Positions 1 to 5,339 of a stretch of DNA of 5,339 bases are shown here, one piece after another. This DNA comes from Bacillota bacterium (lineage in GTDB: Bacteria; Bacillota; Clostridia; Oscillospirales; QAMX01). Location: NCBI GenBank assembly GCA_029778935.1, contig JAKPBM010000142.1, positions 1-5,339 of the forward strand. Direction: 5' to 3'. Below the pieces are notes generated by a model. The model had not been told where the DNA came from and ran no database searches. It worked only from the letters and a program-made list of their open reading frames with translations. Each line of letters starts with the position of its first letter. Position 1 is the stretch's first letter. The translations under genes were made by a program, and so were the position numbers.

Positions 1-22
1 GCCGGTTTTCGTTTCCGGGGCC

Positions 23-51
23 AGTGTAGCACACGGGTTTGGCGATGTCAA
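23..51 (-). promoter_or_regulatory. Leftward sigma-A-type promoter (extended -10)
   Basis: Read on the minus strand, a perfect -35 box TTGACA (plus 46-51) is followed by a 17-base spacer and the -10 hexamer TACACT (plus 23-28, 4 of 6 consensus positions). TG sits at the extended -10 position, giving TGCTACACT. This is a good housekeeping promoter match. It would start transcription near position 15 and read out of the left edge, so the gene it serves is not in the window. It lies back to back with the plus-strand promoter at 76-104. Confidence 0.62.
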
Positions 52-75
52 GGCGAATCGGTTTTGCGGGAAAGT

Positions 76-104
76 TTGCCGCAACGGGCGGAAATGGGTA
101 TAAT
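76..104 (+). promoter_or_regulatory. Sigma-A-type promoter of the tautomerase gene
   Basis: A perfect -10 box TATAAT (99-104) lies 17 bases downstream of a partial -35 box TTGCCG (76-81, 4 of 6). The expected start of transcription is near 111, which leaves a leader of about 25 bases before the ATG at 136. The leader carries the ribosome binding site AAGGA (123-127), 8 bases before the ATG. A short inverted repeat, TTGCGG (64-69) and CCGCAA (79-84), overlaps the -35 box. It could be an operator, but it is short enough to be chance. Confidence 0.7.
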
Positions 105-135
105 AAGGGAAAACTAAAAGATAAGGATGGTTTCT

Positions 136-329
136 ATGCCGTTAATTACCATTGAAATCCTGCCCCAGCCCTATGAAATGAAAAGGAGCTTGCCAAAGCC
201 ATCACCGACGAGCTAAACCGCATCACGGGCATTCCCAAAGAGGCCGTGACCGTCGTGTTCCATGAACAGCTGGCGGAAAACTTTGCCGTGGCCGGGGAAA
301 TGCTGTCGGAACGGGCGAAGAAGGGGTAA
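136..329 (+). pseudogene. 4-oxalocrotonate tautomerase-like protein, frameshifted
   Basis: Seen: after the ribosome binding site AAGGA (123-127) the ATG at 136 gives MPLITIEILPQPYEMK, then the frame runs into a TAA at 214-216. From about 183 the -1 frame continues the same protein (KELAKAITDELN, then VTVVFHEQ, then ENFAVAGEML) to a TAA at 327-329. Restoring one A to the run at 181-184 gives an intact 64-codon product. Known: the tautomerase superfamily (4-OT type) consists of proteins of about 60-65 residues whose N-terminal proline, exposed after Met removal, is the catalytic base. That Pro and the C-terminal N-F...G pattern are present here. Odd: the positions matching Arg11 and Arg39 of classical 4-OT are not arginine, so 4-oxalocrotonate itself is an unlikely substrate. 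The second frame meets a stop at 174-176 and cannot start with Pro1 on its own. The break may be a real mutation, a homopolymer sequencing or assembly error, or, less likely, slippage on the A-run. Confidence 0.85.
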
Positions 330-370
330 CAGCCCTGGCGGGAAAGCCCCAGTGATACAGAAAAAAAGAG

Positions 371-407
371 AAAAGGGCATATGGCCGGTTTGGCCATATG
401 CCCTTTT
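371..407. terminator. Bidirectional Rho-independent terminator
   Basis: The arms 371-386 and 392-407 are perfect reverse complements (16 bp), with a 5-base loop GGTTT at 387-391. On the plus strand the stem ends in a T-run (404-408, then CTT), 42 bases after the tautomerase stop. On the minus strand the A-rich stretch 361-374 reads as TTTT-CTC-TTTTTTT after the stem, so the same hairpin can end the convergent glycosidase operon, whose last stop codon is at 541-543. The minus-strand 3' untranslated region would be about 135-180 bases. Confidence 0.92.
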
Positions 408-540
408 TCTTAACTATCTATGCAGGCATCCAGTTTAGGCGGGCACCCAAGGGAACAGGTACTTCCGGTTTGCCCGTTTGGCGTTTTTCCGAAGCGGCAA
501 GGTGCCGCCCTTACGCTCCGAAAATCTGAGCCGGTCGGGC

Positions 541-2271
541 TTACTCCTCGATGGCGGCTTTCTGCCGGACGATGGCGGCCAGCACGGCGGGGTCGAACTT
601 GGCCTTGCGGTCGTAGGTGTACAGGCCGTTCTTTTCCTGCTCCACGTCGGTCAGCTGGGTGTAGCAGAAGGCGCAGATGCGCGGGTTCCTAAGCAGCGGC
701 GTGACCAGCCCGCGGAAGCGCTCGATAAACTCTTCCACGCTCTTGGGTTCGTTGCCGTAGCCCCAGCCTTCCGGGTCGTTGGGGGCCCAGCGGGCGCCGC
801 CGAACTCGCTGACAAAATAGGGGATGTTGGGGTCGTAGGTGTGCTTTTCGTTGTGGTTGATGAAGGGGATGCCGCCTTCGGCCAGGGCCTTGTAGTGCTC
901 GACGAACTTGGCGGGGTCCTGCTCGTAGTCGTGGCAGTCGTAGATGTCCGTGCGCACGTGGATATAGCCGCTGGTGTCGATGACCGGGCGGGTGGGGTCC
1001 AGGCGCTTGGTGGCCTGATACACCGTTTCGATCACCCGGTTGTCCTGGCCCCGCTGGGTTTCGTTGAAGGGGCACCAGCCGACAATGCAGGGATGGCTGT
1101 AGTCCCGTTCGATGCATTCCATCCACTCGGGCAAAAAGTACGTCAGCGCGGCGGGGGTGGACACGTCCAACAGCCAGTTGGCGTGTTCGCCCCAGCAGAG
1201 ATAGCCCAGTTTGTCGGCCCAGTAGAGGAACCGGGGCTCGAAGATCTTTTCGTGCAGGCGGGCGCCGTTAAAGCCCATGGCCATGGAGCGGAGGACGTCG
1301 TTTTTCAGCTCCTCGTCGGAGGGGGCGGTGTAGATGCCGTCGGGGTAGAAGCCCTGGTCTAAGATCAGCCGCTGGAACACAGGCTTGCCGTTAATGAGGA
1401 TGACGTTGTCGGTGAGCTCCACGCTGCGCATGCCGAAGTAGCTTTCCACCGTGTCCACGGGCGTGCCGTCGACGGAGAGGGTGACCGTCAGGTCGTACAA
1501 GCGGCCGATACCCGGCTCCCAAAGGTGCAGCTCGGACAGGGGCAGGGAGAAGGAGACGCCGTACTTGTGGGCGGAAACGTCCGCCCGGCCCATTTCCTTT
1601 CCTTCGTAGGAGGCCACGGCGGATACGGCCAGCTTGCCGGCGACTTTGGCAGCGCCGTCCAGGCGGAGCGTCACGTCCAGCTTCCCGTTGGGCACATCGG
1701 GGGTCAGCGCCAGCTCTTTGATGTACACTTCCGGCACCGCCTCCAGCCACACGGTCTGCCAGATGCCCGTGGTGCGGGTGTAGGAGCAGCCGTAGGATTC
1801 AAAGCGGCTCGACTGCTTGCCGGCGGGCTGTTTGCCGGAACGGTTGTCGTCCTCGGCGCAGACGGTGATGACGTTTTCGCCGGGTACAAGGTACTTGGTG
1901 ATGTCGAAGCAGAAGCTCGAATAGCCGCCGGCATGGGTGCCGACGGACCGGCCGTTCACAAAGACTTCCGTAAAGTAATCCACGGCGCCAAAGTGCAGCA
2001 AAATGCGCTTGCCGGTAAACGTTTCGGGCAGCGTCAGGCGCTTTTTGTACCACACGCAGGCCATAAAGTCCTTGTACTCAACGCCGGAGAGCTTGCTTTC
2101 CGGGCAGAAGGGGACGAGAATTTGGCCGGAAAGGGGCGCATCGCCCGTTAAGCCTCTGGCGCGGCCAGACTTGCCGTGGTCGATTTCAAACTCCCAGGGG
2201 CCGTTAAGATTCAGCCACAAAGGGCGTACCAGCTGCGGTCTCGGGTATTCGGGGCGGGGAATGGTTTGCAT
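541..2271 (-). CDS. Glycoside hydrolase family 2 enzyme (beta-galactosidase/beta-glycosidase-like)
   Basis: A retaining exo-beta-glycosidase of family GH2, 576 residues. Seen, in order: an N-terminal sugar-binding jelly roll, about 12-180 (WLNLNGPWEFEID near 19-31, FGAVDYFTEVFVNG at 94-107, GIWQTVWLE at 169-177); an Ig-like sandwich, about 183-283; and a TIM barrel from about 284 to the end. The GH2 acid/base is E404 in PFNETQ, and the nucleophile is E489 in PYFVSEFGG. The barrel also carries DQGFYPDG (305-312) and ADKLGYLCWGE (352-362). The protein stops after the barrel, so it lacks the extra C-terminal domains of LacZ-type enzymes. The NxK carboxylate-binding motif of beta-glucuronidases is absent: the aligned place reads E546-K547-N548 before GLYTYDRKAK. 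No signal peptide is visible, so it is probably cytoplasmic. The start is supported by AGAAGGGAGA (plus 2279-2288), whose GGGAG core ends 8 bases before the ATG. It is the second gene of an operon, 22 bases after the large glycosidase. Family assignment is firm; the sugar removed is unknown. Confidence 0.93.
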   Translation of the reverse strand: MQTIPRPEYPRPQLVRPLWLNLNGPWEFEIDHGKSGRARGLTGDAPLSGQILVPFCPESKLSGVEYKDFMACVWYKKRLTLPETFTGKRILLHFGAVDYFTEVFVNGRSVGTHAGGYSSFCFDITKYLVPGENVITVCAEDDNRSGKQPAGKQSSRFESYGCSYTRTTGIWQTVWLEAVPEVYIKELALTPDVPNGKLDVTLRLDGAAKVAGKLAVSAVASYEGKEMGRADVSAHKYGVSFSLPLSELHLWEPGIGRLYDLTVTLSVDGTPVDTVESYFGMRSVELTDNVILINGKPVFQRLILDQGFYPDGIYTAPSDEELKNDVLRSMAMGFNGARLHEKIFEPRFLYWADKLGYLCWGEHANWLLDVSTPAALTYFLPEWMECIERDYSHPCIVGWCPFNETQRGQDNRVIETVYQATKRLDPTRPVIDTSGYIHVRTDIYDCHDYEQDPAKFVEHYKALAEGGIPFINHNEKHTYDPNIPYFVSEFGGARWAPNDPEGWGYGNEPKSVEEFIERFRGLVTPLLRNPRICAFCYTQLTDVEQEKNGLYTYDRKAKFDPAVLAAIVRQKAAIEE

Positions 2272-2293
2272 AGAGAAATCTCCCTTCTGTCGG

Positions 2294-4657
2294 TTAATTC
2301 TTGGGGATGAGCCAAAGCTCCGTCAGGCCGCTTCCGCGGGGGAAAGGCTCTTTCACCACTTCCAGCGTCAGAACGCCGTCGTCGCCGATTAAGCCGGCGG
2401 GCACTTCGTAGCGGTAGACCCAGGGGTCTTCGGGCAAAAAGCCCAGATACGGCAGTTTCTGCCCGTTGCCGACCATGTACGTCGGCGGGTTCTCCACGCC
2501 GCGCCAGTGGAAGCGCAGGGGGTATACCACGCGCAGCTCGTAGGCCTTGCCGGGGGCGAGCATGTCAACCTGTACCGTCACCTTCGCGTCGTAGTAGGCA
2601 AGCACCGAAGCGACCCGTTCGATAAGGGCGGAAGCGTCGTTGTCCGGGGTAAAGCCGCGGGTGCACTCGGGGGCGAAGTAGCCCACATGGTGCTCGATGC
2701 GGGGCACGGTGATGGCCTCCGGCTCGTTCCAGAGGTCCTGGGCCAGGGTGGGCAGGTACCGCTCCGCATCCGGAGAGCCAAAGGAGATGTACTTTCCGCC
2801 GGGGCCGGGGTTGGTGCGGTTTTTGAGGGCTTTCAAAGCGGCCGCCGCCGCACGGTCGTCAAGGGCTTCCACTTCGGGGAGCTTGGAAAGCAGCCAACGG
2901 GCGTTGCAGAGGGGCACTTCCATGGTGTCCAGGAAGCCGCCGCGGCTGTAGCTGGACGCGTGGAGCTTTTCGCTGGTCTGCCAGCCGATTTTGTCGTACA
3001 GCTCGTCGGCCAGCGCCCAGATGGCGTCGGACAGGGCCGGGTCGGGGGAGGTGAATACTTCCTGCAGCGTTTCTTTGATGGCGGCGATACTTTCGGCGGC
3101 GGGGCGGGTTTCGTCAAAGCCGGCCCACATCTTTTCCCAAACCGCCTTGTCCCGGATGGCCCGGCGCTGGATGTAGACATAGAAGGCGGACATAAGCAGG
3201 GGCATGCCGAAGCGGTAGCTGTCGGCGCCGAAGCCTTCGGTATACTCCTCGGATTCCAGTTTCGCTTTCAGCGTCAGCAGGTTTTCATACAGGGTGGGGA
3301 CCACCTGGTTGGTGACCACGGGGCCTTCGTAGACGTCCTCAAACAGGGAGAGGATGGTGGCCATTTCGTCCCGGTGTTCGGCGGAAATGAACATGGACGC
3401 GAAGTCTTTTAAGGTTTTGATGACCGGGGTGTTGGGGTCCCAATCCTGGTCCAGCCAGATGCACTTGGCCACGTCGTCGGCGATGCCTTCCGAGTAGCCG
3501 ATGCTGCCAACGTTGTAGGGCGCGGTCAGGTTGTGGATGCGCTTATGCCAGCGGGGGCGCGGGTTGTAGCACTCGCGGCCGGCGGTAATGGCCCAGATGG
3601 GGTCCATCCGGTGCACCGGCAGCTGGCAGCAGAGCATGTGGCAGATGTCCGGATAATTCCGTATGGGCAAATCCGCCGGCGTTTTCTCCCGGCAGGCGGC
3701 CATGGTGTGGTTGCACCAGGGGGCGTGGCAGACGCCCGCCAGCCAGGCAGGCTTCTTTGCCACCTGGCGGTAGAACTCGTCCGTAAACTCCTGGCCGTGG
3801 CGCATGACCTGGGGGGAAATCCAGACTTTTGCGTGGGGATGGTACTGGTGCAGGATGTTGGCCAGCCGCTCGCAGGCGGCAAATAAGTCCGGCGCGTCCA
3901 GAGAGCCGGGGTCGCCGCCGGGGACTAAAATATGGTCGACGCAGACCAGGGACGACAGTACCGTATGACGCTGCTGGTCTTCCTGGCGGAGGATTTCGTT
4001 TAGCTCTTTGGCCTTTTCGTCGGTTTCGGGCAGGAAACCGGAGGCAGGGACGGGGTAGCCCGAGTGGTTTTCAAACAGGTTCGGATACCAGAGCCAGACG
4101 GAAAGCCCCAGATCGTGGGCCACCTGGACCGTATGGGCCAGCATTTCCAGGATGGGATACTGCATAATCTCGTTTTCCGGCGCGTCGTCGGTGGACGGCG
4201 GCAGGAACTCGATGGCGCTGGCGCCAAAGAGGGCCTGCTCTCTAATGTACTGGGCATAGGTTTCCTTGTCCCAGGCGTCGTAGGCGTTGGTTTTGGCCCG
4301 GTAGCCAATCTGGCTGCCCCGCATTTCTTTGGCCGGTGCGGTCTGGATAGACAGGTCGGGCAAACGAAGCCCGCCCTTGCGCCAGAGAGCTTCCTTTAAG
4401 AGCCGGCCCGCGCCGTGGATGGCCGCCAGCTTGTCAAACCCGCGGATGCGGGCGCAGCCGTCTTTGCATTCCAGAGCAAAGGCGTGTTCAGGCAAGGTGC
4501 CGTCTATTTCCACTGTGATGGCGCCTTCCGCCAAAGATACGAGGGGGAAAGGCGCGCCGACGCGCTTTTCCAGCTCTTCCGAAAGGATTTGAGCGGCGAA
4601 GCGGGCGTCGTTGTTTTGCACATCCACTCCGATGGAGAAGGTTCGAACCGATGTCAT
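2294..4657 (-). CDS. Large multidomain glycoside hydrolase-like protein (GH20/GH67/GH115-like layout, family unassigned)
   Basis: A 787-residue protein, probably a cytoplasmic glycosidase; the reaction is not known. Seen: residues 1-105 form an alpha/beta domain (VDVQNNDARFAAQILSEELEKR, then FDKLAAIHGAGRLLKEAL at 74-91) like the non-catalytic N-terminal domains of GH20, GH67 and GH84 enzymes. A TIM barrel seems to start at KEMRGSQIGYR (110-120) and run to about 430. It holds AIEFLPPSTDD (148-158), LSVWLWYPN (185-193), LVPGGDPG (244-251), RECYNPRPRW (361-370) and YSEGIADDVAK (388-398). E150, D249, E390, D394 and D395 are the acidic residues best placed for catalysis. A helical part follows (about 430-615), then a C-terminal beta-sandwich (about 690-787) ending GLTELWLIPKN that looks like a galactose-binding or jelly-roll domain. 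There is no signal peptide or membrane segment. The ATG at 4657 has GGGAG 10 bases upstream (plus 4668-4672). It is the first gene of an operon with the GH2 enzyme. Glycosidase nature is inferred from the layout and motifs; GH67, GH115 or an unclassified family are all possible. Confidence 0.85.
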   Translation of the reverse strand: MTSVRTFSIGVDVQNNDARFAAQILSEELEKRVGAPFPLVSLAEGAITVEIDGTLPEHAFALECKDGCARIRGFDKLAAIHGAGRLLKEALWRKGGLRLPDLSIQTAPAKEMRGSQIGYRAKTNAYDAWDKETYAQYIREQALFGASAIEFLPPSTDDAPENEIMQYPILEMLAHTVQVAHDLGLSVWLWYPNLFENHSGYPVPASGFLPETDEKAKELNEILRQEDQQRHTVLSSLVCVDHILVPGGDPGSLDAPDLFAACERLANILHQYHPHAKVWISPQVMRHGQEFTDEFYRQVAKKPAWLAGVCHAPWCNHTMAACREKTPADLPIRNYPDICHMLCCQLPVHRMDPIWAITAGRECYNPRPRWHKRIHNLTAPYNVGSIGYSEGIADDVAKCIWLDQDWDPNTPVIKTLKDFASMFISAEHRDEMATILSLFEDVYEGPVVTNQVVPTLYENLLTLKAKLESEEYTEGFGADSYRFGMPLLMSAFYVYIQRRAIRDKAVWEKMWAGFDETRPAAESIAAIKETLQEVFTSPDPALSDAIWALADELYDKIGWQTSEKLHASSYSRGGFLDTMEVPLCNARWLLSKLPEVEALDDRAAAAALKALKNRTNPGPGGKYISFGSPDAERYLPTLAQDLWNEPEAITVPRIEHHVGYFAPECTRGFTPDNDASALIERVASVLAYYDAKVTVQVDMLAPGKAYELRVVYPLRFHWRGVENPPTYMVGNGQKLPYLGFLPEDPWVYRYEVPAGLIGDDGVLTLEVVKEPFPRGSGLTELWLIPKN

Positions 4658-4676
4658 GAGCGCAACACTCCCGTAT

Positions 4677-4726
4677 GTAAATCTTTCGACCTTCTATATC
4701 TTACAGGAAAAATCTGAGAAAAGAAA
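4677..4726 (-). promoter_or_regulatory. Likely promoter region of the glycosidase operon (weak match)
   Basis: This AT-rich stretch between the upstream terminator hairpin and the operon start is where its promoter should lie. On the minus strand the best -10 candidates are TAAGAT (plus 4698-4703) and the overlapping TATAGA (plus 4693-4698), each with 4 of 6 consensus bases. The -35 position holds only T-rich TTTCTT-like sequence, so the match is weak and an activator or another sigma factor may be needed. I saw no catabolite-response (cre) site or clear operator palindrome here. The placement rests mainly on context. Confidence 0.3.
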
Positions 4727-4741
4727 GCCCTTTTTTAAGGG

Positions 4742-4770
4742 AAAACGGCGACACAACCGTGTCGCCGTTT
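4742..4770 (-). terminator. Rho-independent terminator of the right-edge gene
   Basis: The arms 4743-4754 and 4759-4770 are perfect reverse complements (12 bp, GC-rich core GGCGACAC) with a 4-base loop. It begins 15 bases after the stop codon of the right-edge gene, read leftward. On the minus strand the stem runs into TTTTCCCTT, a short, interrupted U-tract. A further small palindrome, CCCTTTTTTAAGGG (4728-4741), follows directly. Termination is likely in the leftward direction and would isolate the glycosidase operon from the gene upstream, although the imperfect U-tract may allow some read-through. Confidence 0.72.
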
Positions 4771-4784
4771 GGGTTGGGGAGAGT

Positions 4785-5339
4785 TTATCGGATTCTGGCT
4801 GTAAAGGCGTCCGCCTGTTCCTGCGTCAGGGGCAGATACACCGCGCCGGAGTACACCTCCGCGTAGTCGGTGGAGAAAAACTCAAAGGAAATTTCCACCA
4901 TGGGGGCGGTGCAGTCCATTTCGGCCGGCACCGTTTCGGGCACCATGGACAAAAACTCCTCAAAGGTAAAGTTGTAGGAGTTTACCACGCCCATTTCCTC
5001 GGGGTCGGCGTGGAGGAAGATTTGGGTGTTGTACAGGGTCGGCACGTTCAGGAACGTGGCGGTGATATTCAGGTGGGCCATATTGTGCTTGCCGGCTTCC
5101 ACCAGCAGGCGGGCCTGGGCAAAGTGGTCTTTGGAATAGGCGTTGTTCTGCTCCAGATAGGCGTTGAACGCGCCGGGGGTGGCGGGCGTCAAGGCGTAGC
5201 GGTCGGTGAAGTTCCGGCCGTGGACCAAGCCGCGCACCAGGACGGCGGGGTACCGGTCGCTGTTGACCAGTTCCAGGAAGGCCTTGTCGTCCAACGCCGC
5301 CAGCTCCGTTTTCAGAATGCGCCAGACGTCGTTGGCGCT
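4785..5339 (-). CDS. Unrecognised protein, C-terminal part (runs off the right edge)
   Basis: I do not recognise this family. The frame is open from the TAA at 4785-4787 to the window edge, giving 184 visible residues. An apparent 169-residue ORF starting at 5294 would use a TTG codon. It has only a weak GGAG 9 bases upstream (plus 5304-5307), and the frame continues before it as SANDVWRILKTELAAL, a plausible amphipathic helix, so the true start probably lies outside the window. Seen: a helical N-terminal stretch, then mixed alpha/beta sequence with YPAVLVRGLVHGRNFTDRYALTP, AHLNITATFLNVPTLYNTQIFLHADPEE, the acidic aromatic segment YNFTFEEFLSMVP, and VEISFEFFSTDYAEVYSGAVYLPLT near the end. There are no membrane segments and no metal-binding or nucleotide-binding motif I can name. 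It ends in its own terminator (4742-4770), so it is probably not co-transcribed with the glycosidases. Coding status is supported by frame length and natural composition; the function is unknown. Confidence 0.75.
   Translation of the reverse strand, partial: SANDVWRILKTELAALDDKAFLELVNSDRYPAVLVRGLVHGRNFTDRYALTPATPGAFNAYLEQNNAYSKDHFAQARLLVEAGKHNMAHLNITATFLNVPTLYNTQIFLHADPEEMGVVNSYNFTFEEFLSMVPETVPAEMDCTAPMVEISFEFFSTDYAEVYSGAVYLPLTQEQADAFTARIR

Noticed and set aside
146..397. Minus-strand open frame of 83 codons opposite the tautomerase remnant
   Set aside because: It begins inside the terminator hairpin and is antisense to a recognisable tautomerase, so it is a shadow frame.
494..508. Small hairpin GCGGCA-AGG-TGCCGC downstream of the GH2 stop
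   Set aside because: The stem is 6 bp with a 3-base loop and no T-run follows on either strand, so it is not a terminator. The stretch 408-540 otherwise shows no gene or clear signal.
478..1362. Long plus-strand open frame (294 codons) opposite the GH2 gene
   Set aside because: It is rich in Val, Gly and Ala in the way expected of the antisense of a GC-rich gene, has no convincing ribosome binding site, and lies opposite a clear GH2 protein with catalytic motifs.
1525..2151. Plus-strand open frame (208 codons) inside the GH2 region
   Set aside because: It lies antisense to the conserved N-terminal GH2 domains and has low-complexity, GC-driven composition.
2507..3412. Plus-strand open frame (301 codons) opposite the large glycosidase-like gene
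   Set aside because: It has the same antisense composition (long Gly/Val/Asp runs), no recognisable domain and no start signals; the minus-strand frame is continuous and motif-bearing.
4728..4741. CCCTTTTTTAAGGG palindrome between terminator and operon
   Set aside because: The stem is only 5 bp and AT-rich; it is too short to call an operator or a separate terminator and may simply be part of the region after the hairpin at 4743-4770.
1..5339. CRISPR arrays, tRNA or rRNA genes, insertion sequences, attachment sites
   Set aside because: No spaced direct repeats, cloverleaf-like sequence, transposase frame or terminal inverted repeats were seen on either strand.

Overview
The window looks like a piece of a fairly GC-rich Gram-positive genome, most likely a gut-type Clostridia member or a metagenome-assembled relative. 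Three things point that way: AGGAG/GGGAG-type ribosome binding sites, sigma-A-like promoters, and glycoside hydrolases whose residue patterns resemble uncharacterised proteins of gut Firmicutes. The taxon is an inference; no rRNA or marker gene is present.

Layout. Bases 1-135 are an intergenic region with two back-to-back promoters. One (23-51, minus strand) fires leftward out of the window. The other (76-104, plus strand) drives a small tautomerase-superfamily gene at 136-329, which is broken by a one-base deletion in an A-run at 181-184. A perfect 16-bp hairpin flanked by A/T runs (371-407) follows and can terminate transcription from both sides. All remaining genes are on the minus strand. 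A two-gene glycoside hydrolase operon runs from about 4700 down to 541: first a 787-residue protein that looks like a multidomain TIM-barrel glycosidase of no family I can name firmly (2294-4657), then, 22 nt later, a compact 576-residue GH2 enzyme with both catalytic glutamates (541-2271). Upstream of the operon, a 12-bp hairpin terminator (4743-4770) separates it from the 3' end of an unrecognised gene that runs off the right edge (4785-5339).

How the genes fit together. Neither hydrolase has a visible signal peptide or membrane segment. They probably act in the cytoplasm on an imported oligosaccharide or glycoside, the large protein and the GH2 enzyme removing different sugars in turn. No transporter or regulator is visible. 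The tautomerase pseudogene and the right-edge gene have their own transcription boundaries and need not be related to this pathway. The most interesting item is the 787-residue protein, a candidate for an uncharacterised CAZyme family paired with a GH2 partner that lacks the beta-glucuronidase NxK signature.
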